This document shows, in pieces, positions 1 to 12,300 of a DNA stretch of 64,000 bases. Every line of letters starts with the position of its first letter. Within the stretch, counting starts at the first letter, position 1. Origin of the DNA: Litoditis marina. Its lineage: Eukaryota; Nematoda; Chromadorea; Rhabditida; Rhabditidae. The stretch spans positions 18,706,859-18,770,858 of the forward strand of contig OZ038437.1 in the NCBI GenBank assembly GCA_964036275.1, written 5' to 3'. A program made the translations under genes and the position numbers. Under the pieces are notes generated by a model. It saw only the letters and a program-made list of their open reading frames with translations, ran no database searches and was not told the origin of the DNA.

Positions 1-181
1 ATATAGGCAATGGCCAGAAGGTTCATTTTCTTGAAAATAACATTTTTAAGAGTTTCATATATTATTAACTCATTATTGAAAACTAGTCCAATCAATTTTG
101 GAATGTTTTGATCATCGAAGTGGAAAAGCGTGTAACTTTGCGACGTCACGACGTCGCAAATATAGACAAGGGCTAGAATGT

Positions 182-199
182 TCATTTTCTTGAAAATGA
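182..199. other. Second dyad: 8-bp arms with a 2-nt spacer (representative copy)
   Basis: TCATTTTC and GAAAATGA are inverted arms separated by TT. The motif recurs in nearly every monomer, upstream of an 8-bp palindrome ACAATTGT. Variants that damage an arm are common (TTCGTTTTC, TTTATTTTC, TACATTTTC, TTTAAAATG), so it is less constrained than the 24-bp palindrome. The structure is certain; a function is not shown. Confidence 0.85.
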
Positions 200-295
200 C
201 AATTGTAAGAGTTTCATATATTTTTAACTCATTATTGAAAACTATTCCAATCAATTTTGGGATGTTTTGATCATCGACGTGAAAAAACGTGTAAC

Positions 296-319
296 TTTGC
301 GACGTCATGACGTCGCAAA
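296..319. other. 24-bp perfect palindrome, one per monomer (representative copy)
   Basis: The half-site TTTGCGACGTCA is followed directly by its exact reverse complement. The flanking bases (C before, T after) do not pair, so 24 bp is the full extent. It holds two GACGTC hexamers and two inverted TGACGTCG octamers, each one base from the bZIP/CRE site TGACGTCA. It is the most conserved and most CpG-rich part of the monomer. Rare variants seen are CACGACG (about 148 and 13448), TAATGACG (about 40403 and 46419), CTTGACG (about 33936), ATGCCGTC (about 29087 and 59769), ATGATGTC (seven copies after 49440) and TTTACGACG (eight copies). It could be a protein-binding dyad, a cruciform or hairpin former, or simply a conserved repeat segment. 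Confidence 0.97.
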
Positions 320-2226
320 TATAGACAAGGGCTAGAATGTTCATTTTCTTGAAAATGACAATTGTAAGAGTTTCATATATTTCTAACTCATTATTGGAAA
401 CTATTCCAATCAATTTTGGGATGTTTTGATCATCGACGTGGAAAAACGTGTAACTTTGCGACGTCATGACGTCGCAAATATAGGCAAAGGCCAGAATGTT
501 CATTTTCTTGAAAATGACAATTGTAAGAGTTTCATATATTTTTAACTCATTATTGAAATCTATTCCAATCAATTTTGGGAACGTTTGACCATCGACTTGG
601 AAAAACGTGTAACTTTGCGACGTCATGACGTCGCAAATATAGACAAGGGCTAGAATGTTCATTTTCTTGAAAATGACATTTGTAAGAGTTTCATATATTA
701 TTAACTCATTATTGAAAACTATTCCAATCAATTTTGAGATGTTTTGATCATCGACGCGGAAAAGCGTGTAACTTTGCGACGTCATGACGTCGCAAATATG
801 GACAAAGGCCAGAAGGTTCATTTTCTTTAAAATAACAATTGTAAGAGTTTCATATATTTCTAACTCATCATTGAAAACTATTCCAACCAATTTTGGGATG
901 TTTTGATCATCGACGTGGAAAAACGTGTAACTTTGCGACGTCATGACGTCGCAAATATAGGCAATGGCCAGAAGGTTCATTTTCTTGAAAATGACATTTG
1001 TAAGACTTTCATATATTATTAACTCATTATTGAAAACTAGTCCAATCAATTTTGGGATGTTTTGATCATCGACGTGGAAAAACGTGTAACTTTGCGACGT
1101 CATGACGTCGCAAATATAGGCAATGGCCAGAAGGTTCATTTTCTTGAAAATGACATTTTTAAGAGTTTCATATATTATTAACTCATTATTGAAAACTAGT
1201 CCAATCAATTTTGGAATGTTTTGATCATCGAAGTGGAAAAGCGTGTAACTTTGCGACGTCATGACGTCGCAAATATAGACAAGGGCTAGAATGTTCATTT
1301 TCTTGAAAATGACAATTGTAAGAGTTTCATATATTTTTAACTCATTATTGAAAACTATTCCAATCAATTTTGGGATGTTTTGATCATCGACGTGAAAAAA
1401 CGTGTAACTTTGCGACGTCATGACGTCGCAAATATAGACAAGGGCTAGAATGTTCATTTTCTTGAAAATGACAATTGTAAGAGTTTCATATATTTCTAAC
1501 TCATTATTGGAAACTATTCCAATCAATTTTGGGATGTTTTGATCATCGACGTGGAAAAACGTGTAACTTTGCGACGTCATGACGTCGCAAATATAGGCAA
1601 AGGCCAGAATGTTCATTTTATTGAAAATGACAATTGTAAGAGTTTCATATATTTTTAACTCATTATTGAAATCTATTCCAATCAATTTTGGGAACGTTTG
1701 ACCATCGACTTGGAAAAACGTGTAACTTTGCGACGTCATGACGTCGCAAATATAGACAAGGGCTAGAATGTTCATTTTCTTGAAAATGACATTTGTAAGA
1801 GTTTCATATATTATTAACTCATTATTGAAAACTATTCCAATCAATTTTGAGATGTTTTGATCATCGACGCGGAAAAGCGTGTAACTTTGCGACGTCATGA
1901 CGTCGCAAATATGGACAAAGGCCAGAAGGTTCATTTTCTTTAAAATAACAATTGTAAGAGTTTCATATATTTCTAACTCATCATTGAAAACTATTCCAAC
2001 CAATTTTGGGATGTTTTGATCATCGACGTGGAAAAACGTGTAACTTTGCGACGTCATGACGTCGCAAATATAGGCAATGGCCAGAAGGTTCATTTTCTTG
2101 AAAATGACATTTGTAAGACTTTCATATATTATTAACTCATTATTGAAAACTAGTCCAATCAATTTTGGGATGTTTTGATCATCGACGTGGAAAAACGTGT
2201 AACTTTGCGACGTCATGACGTCGCAA

Positions 2227-3816
2227 ATATAGGCAAAGGCCAGAAGGTTCATTTTCTTGAAAATGACATTTGTAAGAGTTTCATATATTTTTAACTCATT
2301 ATTGAAAACTATTCCAATCAATTTTGGGATGTTTTGATCATCGACGTGGAAAAACGTGTAACTTTGCGACGTCATGACGTCGCAAATATAGGCAAAGGCC
2401 AGAAGGTTCATTTTCTTGAAAATGACATTTGTAAGAGTTTCATATATTTTTAACTCATTATTGAAAACTATTCCAATCAATTTTGGGATGTTTTGATCAT
2501 CGACGTGGAAAAACGTGTAACTTTGCGACGTCATGACGTCGCAAATATAGAAAAAGGCCAGAAGGTTCATTTTCTTGAAAATGACAATTGTAAGAGTTTC
2601 ATATATTTTTAACTCATTATTGAAATCTATTCCAATCAATTTTGGGAACGTTTGACCATCGACTTGGAAAAACGTGTAACTTTGCGACGTCATGACGTCG
2701 CAAATATAGACAAGGGCTAGAATGTTCATTTTCTTGAAAATGACAATTGTAAGAGTTTCATATATTTCTAACTCATTATTGGAAACTATTCCAATCAATT
2801 TTGGGATGTTTTGATCATCGACGTGGAAAAACGTGTAACTTTGCGACGTCATGACGTCGCAAATATAGGCAAAGGCCAGAATGTTCATTTTCTTGAAAAT
2901 GACAATTGTAAGAGTTTCATATATTTTTAACTCATTATTGAAATCTATTCCAATCAATTTTGGGAACGTTTGACCATCGACTTGGAAAAACGTGTAACTT
3001 TGCGACGTCATGACGTCGCAAATATAGGCAAAGGCCAGAAGGTTCAGTTTCTTGAAAATGACATTTGTAAGAGTTTCATATATTTTTAACTCATTATTGA
3101 AAACTATTCCAATCAATTTTGGGATGTTTTGATCATCGACGTGGAAAAACGTGTAACTTTGCGACGTCATGACGTCGCAAATATAGGCAAAGGCCAGAAG
3201 GTTCATTTTCTTGAAAATGACATTTGTAAGAGTTTCATATATTTTTAACTCATTATTGAAAACTATTCCAATCAATTTTGGGATGTTTTGATCATCGACG
3301 TGGAAAAACGTGTAACTTTGCGACGTCATGACGTCGCAAATATAGAGAAAGGCCAGAAGGTTCATTTTCTTGAAAATGACAATTGTAAGAGTTTCATATA
3401 TTTTTAACTCATTATTGAAATCTATTCCAATCAATTTTGGGAACGTTTGACCATCGACTTGGAAAAACGTGTAACTTTGCGACGTCATGACGTCGCAAAT
3501 ATAGACAAGGGCTAGAATGTTCATTTTCTTGAAAATGACAATTGTAAGAGTTTCATATATTTCTAACTCATTATTGGAAACTATTCCAATCAATTTTGGG
3601 ATGTTTTGATCATCGACGTGGAAAAACGTGTAACTTTGCGACGTCATGACGTCGCAAATATAGGCAAAGGCCAGAATGTTCATTTTCTTGAAAATGACAA
3701 TTGTAAGAGTTTCATATATTTTTAACTCATTATTGAAATCTATTCCAATCAATTTTGGGAACGTTTGACCATCGACTTGGAAAAACGTGTAACTTTGCGA
3801 CGTCATGACGTCGCAA
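2227..3816 (+). repeat. 5-monomer higher-order repeat, two copies (795-bp period)
   Basis: 2227-3021 and 3022-3816 share the same order of monomer types: two ATAGGCAAAGGCC/AAGG monomers with GACATTTG; one ATAGAAAAAGG or ATAGAGAAAGG monomer with GAAATCTATTCC and CGACTTGG; one ATAGACAAGGGCT monomer with ATTGGAAAC; and one ATAGGC monomer with GAAATC and CGACTTGG. Private differences are few (for example TTCAGTTTC at about 3043 against TTCATTTTC). No indels are present, and the unit boundary is in phase with the 7-monomer unit to the left. Confidence 0.92.
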
Positions 3817-5809
3817 ATATAGACAAGGGCTAGAATGTTCATTTTCTTGAAAATGACAATTGTAAGAGTTTCATATATTTTTATATCATTATTGAAAACT
3901 ATTCCAATCAATTTTGGGAACGTTTGACCATCGACGTGGAAAAACGTGTAACTTTGCGACGTCATGACGTCGCAAATATAGGCAAAAGCCAGAATGTTCA
4001 TTTTCTTGAAAATGACAATTGTAAGAGTTTCATATATTTCTAACTCATTATTGAAAACTATTCCAATCAATTTTGAGATGTTTTGATCATCGACGTGGAA
4101 AAACGTGTAACTTTGCGACGTCATGACGTCGCAAATATAGACAAGGGCTAGAATGTTCATTTTCTTGAAAATGACAATTGTAAGAGTTTCATATATTTTT
4201 ACTCATTATTGAAAACTATTCCAATCAATTTTGGGATGTTTTGATCATCGACGTGGAAAAACGTGTAACTTTGCGACGTCATGACGTCGCAAATATAGGC
4301 AAAGGCCAGAATGTTCATTTTCTTGAAAATGACCATTGTAAGAGTTCCATATATTTCTAACCCATTATTGAAAACTATTCCCATCAATTTTGGGATGTTT
4401 TGATCATCGACGTGGAAGAACGTGTAACTTTGCGACGTCATGACGTCGCAAAAATAGGCAAAGGCCAGAATGTTAATTTTCTTGAAAATAACAATTGTAA
4501 GTGTTTCATATGTTTCTAACTCATTATTGAAAACAATTCCAATCAATTTTGGGATGTTTTGATCATCGACGTGAAAAAACGTGTAACTTTACGACGTCAT
4601 GACGTCGCAAATATAGACAAGGGCTAGAATGTTCATTTTCTTGAAAATGACAATTGTAAGAGTTTCATATATTTCTAACTCATTATTGGAAACTATTCCA
4701 ATCAAACTTGGGAACGTTTGACCATCGACTTGGAAAAACGTGTAACTTTGCGACGTCATGACGTCGCAAATATAGACAAGGGCTAGAATGTACATTTTCT
4801 TTAAAATGACAATTGTAAGAGTTTCGTATATTTTTATATCATTATTGAAAACTATTCCAATCAATTTTGGGAACGTTTGACCATCGACGTGGAAAAATGT
4901 GTAACTTTGCGACGTCATGACGTCGCAAATATAGGCAAAGGCCAGAATGTTCATTTTCTTGAAAATGACAATTGTAAGAGTTTCATATATTTCTGACTCA
5001 TTATTAAGAACTGTTCCAATCAATTTTGGGATGTTTTGACCATCGACGTGGAAAAACGTGTAACTTTGCGACGTCATGACGTCGCAAATATAGACAAGGG
5101 CTAGAATGTTCATTTTCTTGAAAATGACAATTGTAAGAGTTTCATATATTTCTGACTCATTATTGAGAACTGTTCCAATCAATTTTGGGAACGTTTGACC
5201 ATCGACGTGGAAAAACGTGTAACTTTGCGACGTCATGACGTCGCAAATATAGGCAATGGCCAGAATGTTCATTTTCTTGAAAATGACAATTGTAAGAGTT
5301 TCATATTATTCTAACTCATTATTGAAAACTATTCCAATCAATTTTGAGATGTTTTGATCATCGACGTGGAAAAACGTGTAACTTTGCGACGTCATGACGT
5401 CGCAAATATAGACAAGGGCTAGAATGTTCATTTTCTTGAAAATGACAATTGTAAGAGTTTCATATATTTCTAACTCATTATTGAAAACTATTCCAATCAA
5501 TTTTGGGATGTTTTGATCATCGACGTGGAAAAACGTGTAACTTTGCGACGTCATGACGTCGCAAATATAGACAAGGGCTAGAATGTTCATTTTCTTTAAA
5601 ATGACAATTGTAAGAGTTTCATATATTTTTATATCATTATTGAAAACTATTCCAATTAATTTTGGGAACGTTTGACCATCGACGTGGAAAAACGTGTAAC
5701 TTTGCGACGTCATGACGTCGCAAATATAGGCAAAGGCCAGAATGTTCATTTTCTTGAAAATGACAATTGTAAGAGTTTCATATATTTTTAACTCATTATT
5801 GAAAACTAT
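3817..5809 (+). repeat. Mixed monomers; first indel and first nonsense variant
   Basis: This stretch shows no clean higher-order unit. It holds the first 1-bp deletion (about 4200), a highly diverged monomer near 4330-4390 (GACCATTG, GAGTTCC, CTAACCCATT, TTCCCATC), another near 4450-4520 (AAAATAGGC, GTTAATTTTC, AATAACAATTG, GTAAGTGTTTC), and the first TTTACGACGTC palindrome variant at about 4589. The marker monomer beginning near 4589 recurs at 5861, 8 x 159 bp later, so part of this segment is related to the block that follows. Confidence 0.7.
4586..4605 (+). repeat. TTTACGACGTC palindrome variant (first of eight), nonsense for the minus frame
   Basis: A G-to-A change in the left arm of the palindrome gives TTTACGACGTC. 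It spoils the outer pairing and creates TAA in the long minus-strand frame. It recurs at 5861, 6973, 8085, 9652, 13759, 27962 and 29551, always linked to GACGTGAAAAAACG or CTACGTGAAAAAACG upstream. Its spread by duplication shows that this frame tolerates stops. Confidence 0.9.
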
Positions 5810-8392
5810 TCCAATCAATTTTGGGATGTTTTGATCATCGACGTGAAAAAACGTGTAACTTTACGACGTCATGACGTCGCAAATATAGACAAAGGCTAGA
5901 ATGTTCATTTTCTTGAAAATGACAATTGTAAGAGTTTCATATATTTCTAACTCATTATTGGAAACTATTCCAATCAAACTTGGGAACGTTTGACCATCGA
6001 CTTGGAAAAACGTGTAACTTTGCGACGTCATGACGTCGCAAATATAGACAAGGGCTAGAATGTTCATTTTCTTTAAAATGACAATTGTAAGAGTTTCATA
6101 TATTTTTATATCATTATTGAAAACTATTCCAATCAATTTTGGGAACGTTTGACCATCGACGTGGAAAAACGTGTAACTTTGCGACGTCATGACGTCGCAA
6201 ATATAGGCAAAGGCCAGAATGTTCATTTTCTTGAAAATGACAATTGTAAGAGTTTCATATATTTCTAACTCATTATTGAAAACTATTCCAATCAATTTTG
6301 AGATGTTTTGATCATCGACGTGGAAAAACGTGTAACTTTGCGACGTCATGACGTCGCAAATATAGGCAAAGGCCAGAAGGTTCGTTTTCTTGAAAATGAC
6401 AATTGTAGAGTTTCCTATATTTCTAACTCATTATTGAAAACTATTCCAATCAATTTTGGGATGTTTTGATCATCGACGTGAAAAAACGTGTAACTTTGCG
6501 ACGTCATGACGTCGCAAATATAGACAAGGGCTAGAATGTTCATTTTCTTGAAAATGACAATTGTAAGAGTTTCATATATTTCTAACTCATTATTGGAAAC
6601 TATTCCAATCAATTTTGGGTTGTTTTGATCATCGACGTGGAAAAACGTGTAACTTTGCGACGTCATGACGTCGCAAATATAGGCAAAGGCCAGAATGTTC
6701 ATTTTCTTGAAAATGACAATTGTAAGAGTTTCATATATTTTTAACTCATTATTGAAAACTATTCCAATCAATTTTGGGATGTTTTGATCATCGACGTGGA
6801 AAAACGTGTAACTTTGCGACGTCATGACGTCGCAAATATAGGCAAAGGCCAGAATGTTCATTTTCTTGAAAATGACAATTGTAAGAGTTTCATATATTTT
6901 TAACTCATTATTGAAAACTACTCCAATCAATTTTGGGATGTTTTGATCATCGACGTGAAAAAACGTGTAACTTTACGACGTCATGACGTCGCAAATATAG
7001 ACAAGGGCTAGAATGTTCATTTTCTTGAAAATGACAATTGTAAGAGTTTCATATATTTCTAACTCATTATTGGAAACTATTCCAATCAAACTTGGGAACG
7101 TTTGACCATCGACTTGGAAAAACGTGTAACTTTGCGACGTCATGACGTCGCAAATATAGACAAGGGCTAGAATGTACATTTTCTTTAAAATGACAATTGT
7201 AAGAGTTTCATATATTTTTATATCATTATTGAAAACTATTCCAATCAATTTTGGGAACGTTTGACCATCGACGTGGAAAAACGTGTAACTTTGCGACGTC
7301 ATGACGTCGCAAATATAGGCAAAGGCCAGAATGTTCATTTTCTTGAAAATGACAATTGTAAGAGTTTCATATATTTCTAACTCATTATTGAAAACTATTC
7401 CAATCAATTTTGAGATGTTTTGATCATCGACGTGGAAAAACGTGTAACTTTGCGACGTCATGACGTCGCAAATATAGGCAAAGGCCAGAAGGTTCGTTTT
7501 CTTGAAAATGACAATTGTAGAGTTTCCTATATTTCTAACTCATTATTGAAAACTATTCCAATCAATTTTGGGATGTTTTGATCATCGACGTGAAAAAACG
7601 TGTAACTTTGCGACGTCATGACGTCGCAAATATAGACAAGGGCTAGAATGTTCATTTTCTTGAAAATGACAATTGTAAGAGTTTCATATATTTCTAACTC
7701 ATTATTGGAAACTATTCCAATCAATTTTGGGTTGTTTTGATCATCGACGTGGAAAAACGTGTAACTTTGCGACGTCATGACGTCGCAAATATAGGCAAAG
7801 GCCAGAATGTTCATTTTCTTGAAAATGACAATTGTAAGAGTTTCATATATTTTTAACTCATTATTGAAAACTATTCCAATCAATTTTGGGATGTTTTGAT
7901 CATCGACGTGGAAAAACGTGTAACTTTGCGACGTCATGACGTCGCAAATATAGGCAAAGGCCAGAATGATCATTTTCTTGAAAATGACAATTGTAAGAGT
8001 TTCATATATTTTTAACTCATTATTGAAAACTACTCCAATCAATTTTGGGATGTTTTGATCATCGACGTGAAAAAACGTGTAACTTTACGACGTCATGACG
8101 TCGCAAATATAGACAAGGGCTAGAATGTTCATTTTCTTGAAAATGACAATTGTAAGAGTTTCATATATTTCTAACTCATTATTGGAAACTATTCCAATCA
8201 AACTTGGGAACGTTTGACCATCGACTTGGAAAAACGTGTAACTTTGCGACGTCATGACGTCGCAAATATAGACAAGGGCTAGAATGTACATTTTCTTTAA
8301 AATGACAATTGTAAGAGTTTCATATATTTTTATATCATTATTGAAAACTATTCCAATCAATTTTGGGAACGTTTGACCATCGACGTGGAAAA
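5810..8392 (+). repeat. 1,112-bp tandem unit, about 2.3 copies
   Basis: Markers repeat every 1,112 bp (7 monomers less 1 bp). The TTTACGACGTC palindrome variant lies at 5861, 6973 and 8085. The 1-bp deletion GTAGAGTTTCC recurs at about 6406 and 7518, and TTTTGGGTTG at about 6618 and 7730. The shared deletion explains why the period is one short of 1,113. The third copy follows the unit up to about 8392, then switches to a type with GTGGAAAAATGTG. Copies differ at single sites such as 5809/6921 (T/C) and 6062/7174 (T/A). Confidence 0.88.
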
Positions 8393-8871
8393 ATGTGTAA
8401 CTTTGCGACGTCATGACGTCGCAAATATAGGCAAAGGCCAGAATGTTCATTTTCTTGAAAATGACAATTGTAAGAGTTTCATATATTTCTGACTCATTAT
8501 TAAGAACTGTTCCAATCAATTTTGGGATGTTTTGATCATCGACGTGGAAAAACGTGTAACTTTGCGACGTCATGACGTCGCAAATATAGACAAGGGCTAG
8601 AATGTTCATTTTCTTGAAAATGACAATTGTAAGAGTTTCATATATTTCTGACTCATTATTAAGAACTGTTCCAATCAATTTTGGGATGTTTTGACCATCG
8701 ACGTGGAAAAACGTGTAACTTTGCGACGTCATGACGTCGCAAATATAGGCCAAGGCCAGAATGTTCATTTTCTTGAAAATGACAATTGTAAGAGTTTCAT
8801 ATATTTTTAACTCATTATTGAAAACTATTCCAATCAATTTTGGGATGTTTTGATCATCGACGTGGAAAAAC

Positions 8872-8883
8872 GTGTAAAATATA
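8872..8883 (+). repeat. Palindrome-lacking monomer junction 1 of 12
   Basis: GTGTAAAATATA replaces GTGTAACTTTGCG...CGCAAATATA: 23 bp are missing, taking almost the whole palindrome and leaving a 136-bp monomer. The next monomer has the private change GTTAATTTTC. At most one base of ambiguity exists at the junction. Confidence 0.95.
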
Positions 8884-9370
8884 GGCAAAGGCCAGAATGT
8901 TAATTTTCTTGAAAATGACAATTGTAAGAGTTTCATATATTTCTAACTCATTATTGAAAACTATTCCAATCAATTTTGGGATGTTTTGATCATCGACGTG
9001 GAAAAACGTGTAACTTTGCGACGTCATGACGTCGCAAATATAGAGAAAGGCCAGAAGGTTTATTTTCTTGAAAATGACAATTGTAAGAGTTTCATATATT
9101 TCTAACTCATTATTTAAAACTATTCCAATCAATTTTGGGATGTTTTGATCATCGACGTGGAAAAACGTGTAACTTTGCGACGTCATGACGTCGCAAATAT
9201 AGACAAGGGCTAGAATGTTCATTTTCTTGAAAATGACAATTGTAAGAGTTTCATATATTTCTAACTCATTATTGGAAACTATTCCAATCAATTTTGGGTT
9301 GTTTTGATCATCGACGTGGAAAAACGTGTAACTTTGCGACGTCATGACGTCGCAAATATAGGCAAAGGCC

Positions 9371-12300
9371 AGAATGTTCATTTTCTTGAAAATGACAATT
9401 GTAAGAGTTTCATATATTTTTAACTCATTATTGAAAACTATTCCAATCAATTTTGGGATGTTTTGATCATCGACGTGGAAAAACGTGTAACTTTGCGACG
9501 TCATGACGTCGCAAATATAGGCAAAGGCCAGAATGTTCATTTTCTTGAAAATGACAATTGTAAGAGTTTCATATATTTTTAACTCATTATTGAAAACTAT
9601 TCCAATCAATTTTGGAATGTTTTGATCATCGACGTGAAAAAACGTGTAACTTTACGACGTCATGACGTCGCAAATATAGACAAGGGCTAGAATGTTCATT
9701 TTCTTGAAAATGACAATTGTAAGAGTTTCATATATTTCTAACTCATTATTGGAAACTATTCCAATCAAACTTGGGAACGTTTGACCATCGACTTGGAAAA
9801 ACGTGTAACTTTGCGACGTCATGACGTCGCAAATATAGACAAGGGCTAGAATGTACATTTTCTTTAAAATGACAATTGTAAGAGTTTCATATATTTTTAT
9901 ATCATTATTGAAAACTATTCCAATCAATTTTGGGAACGTTTGACCATCGACGTGGAAAAATGTGTAACTTTGCGACGTCATGACGTCGCAAATATAGGCA
10001 AAGGCCAGAATGTTCATTTTCTTGAAAATGACAATTGTAAGAGTTTCATATATTTCTGACTCATTATTAAGAACTGTTCCAATCAATTTTGGGATGTTTT
10101 GACCATCGACGTGGAAAAACGTGTAACTTTGCGACGTCATGACGTCGCAAATATAGACAAGGGCTAGAATGTTCATTTTCTTGAAAATGACAATTGTAAT
10201 AGTTTCATATATTTCTGACTCATTATTAAGAACTGTTCCAATCAATTTTGGGATGTTTTGACCATCGACGTGGAAAAACGTGTAACTTTGCGACGTCATG
10301 ACGTCGCAAATATAGGCAAAGGCCAGAATGTTCATTTTCTTGAAAATGACAATTGTAAGAGTTTCATATATTTTTAACTCATTATTGAAAACTATTCCAA
10401 TCAATTTTGGGATGTTTTGATCATCGACGTGGAAAAACGTGTAAAATATAGGCAAAGGCCAGAATGTTAATTTTCTTGAAAATGACAATTGTAAGAGTTT
10501 CATATATTTCTAACTCATTATTGAAAACTATTCCAATCAATTTTGGGATGTTTTGATCATCGACGTGGAAAAACGTGTAACTTTGCGACGTCATGACGTC
10601 GCAAATATAGAGAAAGGCCAGAAGGTTTATTTTCTTGAAAATGACAAATGTAAGAGTTTCATATATTTCTAACTCATTATTTAAAACTATTCCAATCAAT
10701 TTTGGGATGTTTTGATCATCGACGTGGAAAAACGTGTAACTTTGCGACGTCATGACGTCGCAAATATAGGCAAAGGCCAGAATGTTCATTTTCTTGAAAA
10801 TGACAATTGTAAGAGTTTCATATTTTTTTACTCATTATTGAAAACTATTCCAATCAATTTTGGGATGTTTTGATCATCGACGTGGAAAAACGTGTAACTT
10901 TGCGACGTCATGACGTCGCAAATATAGACAAGGGCTAGAATGTTCATTTTCTTGAAAATGACAATTGTAAGAGTTTCATATACTTCTGACTCATTATTAA
11001 GAACTGTTCCAATCAATTTTGGGATGTTTTGACCATCGACGTGGAAAAACGTGTAACTTTGCGACGTCATGACGTCGCAAATATAGGCAAAGGCCAGAAT
11101 GTTCATTTTCTTGAAAATGACAATTGGAAGAGTTTCATATATTTCTGACTCATTATTAAGAACTGTTCCAATCAATTTTGGGATGTTTTGACCATCGACG
11201 TGGAAAAACGTGTAACTTTGCGACGTCATGACGTCGCAAATATAGGCAAAGGCCAGAATGTTCATTTTCTTGAAAATGACAATTGTAAGAGTTTCATATA
11301 TTTTTAACTCATTATTGAAAACTATTCCAATCAATTTCGGAATGTTTTGATCATCGACGTGGAAAAACGTGTAACTTTGCGACGTCATGACGTCGCAAAT
11401 ATAGGCAAAGGCCAGAATGTTCATTTTCTTGAAAATGACAATTGTAAGAGTTTCATATATTTTTAACTCATTATTGAAAACTATTCCAATCAATTTTGGG
11501 ATGTTTTGATCATCGACGTGGAAAAACCTGTAACTTTGCGACGTCATGACGTCGCAAATATAGACAAGGGCTAGAATGTTCATTTTCTTGAAAATGACAA
11601 TTGTAAGAGTTTCATATATTTTTAACTCATTATTGGAAACTATTCCAATCAAACGTGGGAACGTTTGACCATCGACTTGGAAAAACGTGTAACTTTGCGA
11701 CGTCATGACGTCGCAAATATAGACAAGGGCCAGAATGTTCATTTTCTTGAAAATGACAATTGTAAGAGTTTCATATGTTTCTAACTCATTATTGAAAACT
11801 ATTCCAATCAATTTTGAGATGTTTTGATCATCGACGTGGAAAAATGTGTAACTTTGCGACGTCATGACGTCGCAAATATAGACAAGGGCTAGAATGTTCA
11901 TTTTCTTGAAAATGACAATTGTAAGAGTTTCATATATTTCTGACTCATTATTGAAAACTATTCCAATCAATTTTGGGATGTTTTGATCATCGACGTGGAA
12001 AAACGTGTAACTTTGCGACGTCATGACGTCGCAAATATAGACAAGGGCTAGAATGTTCATTTTCTTGAAAATGACAATTGTAAGAGTTTCAGATACTTTA
12101 ACTCATTATTGAAAACTATTCCAATCAATTTTGGGATGTTTTGATCATCGACGTGGAAAAACGTGTAACTTTGCGACGTCATGACGTCGCAAATATAGGC
12201 AAAGGCCAGAATGTTCATTTTCTTGAAAATGACAATTGTAAGAGTTTCATATATTTTTAACTCATTATTGAAAACTATTCCAATCAATTTTGGGATGTTT

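Larger units (their letters stand above)
1..2226 (+). repeat. 7-monomer higher-order repeat, two copies (1,113-bp period)
   Basis: The unit 1-1113 is repeated at 1114-2226 with an exact offset of 7 x 159. Both copies begin with a distinctive monomer (ATAGGCAATGGCC, CTAGTCCAATC, TTTTGGAATG, ATCGAAGTGG) and contain the same later markers (GAAATCTATTCC, ATATGGACAAAGG, ACGCGGAAAAGCG, CTTTAAAATAAC). Differences seen are few: AATAAC/AATGAC near 50, CACG/CATG at about 148, and TTTTCTTG/TTTTATTG near 1620. There are no indels. The left edge of the first copy coincides with the window edge, so more copies may lie outside. Confidence 0.93.
1..4199 (-). other. Minus-strand repeat frame that appears open and runs off the left edge
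   Basis: The window is indel-free in monomer phase until a 1-bp deletion at about 4200 (TTTTTACTC for TTTTTAACTC). I translated the main variants left of it (ATTATTAACTC, CTTTAAAATAAC, ACGCGGAAAAGCG, TATATCATTATTG) and found no in-frame stop, so this 53-codon-per-monomer frame probably continues beyond base 1. Not every codon was checked. I do not consider it a gene. Confidence 0.5.
8050..10769 (+). repeat. Duplication pair offset by 1,567 bp
   Basis: 8050-9202 matches 9617-10769 almost base for base. The pair includes the TTTACGACGTC variant (8085/9652), the palindrome-lacking junction (8872/10439), the GTTAATTTTC variant after it and the ATAGAGAAAGG ... GGTTTATTTTC monomer. The offset equals 10 monomers less the 23-bp palindrome deletion. 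Differences noted include GATCATCG against GACCATCG near 8535/10102, and GACAATTG against GACAAATG near 9238/10805-type positions in the last monomer. Confidence 0.85.

Noticed and set aside
238..260. Telomere-type or microsatellite repeats inside the monomer
   Set aside because: No short motif is iterated within the monomer. The T-rich and A-rich runs are 4-7 bases and isolated.
280..296. CENP-B box in the CGACGTGGAAAAACGTG segment
   Set aside because: It looks similar by eye (TGGAA and a CG), but it does not satisfy the core TTCG....A..CGGG spacing. Variants such as GGAAAAAAGGGTAA do not either.
296..319. Rho-independent terminators or bacterial operators at each palindrome
   Set aside because: There is no loop or U-tract after the stem, the element recurs hundreds of times without genes, and the sequence is eukaryotic satellite.
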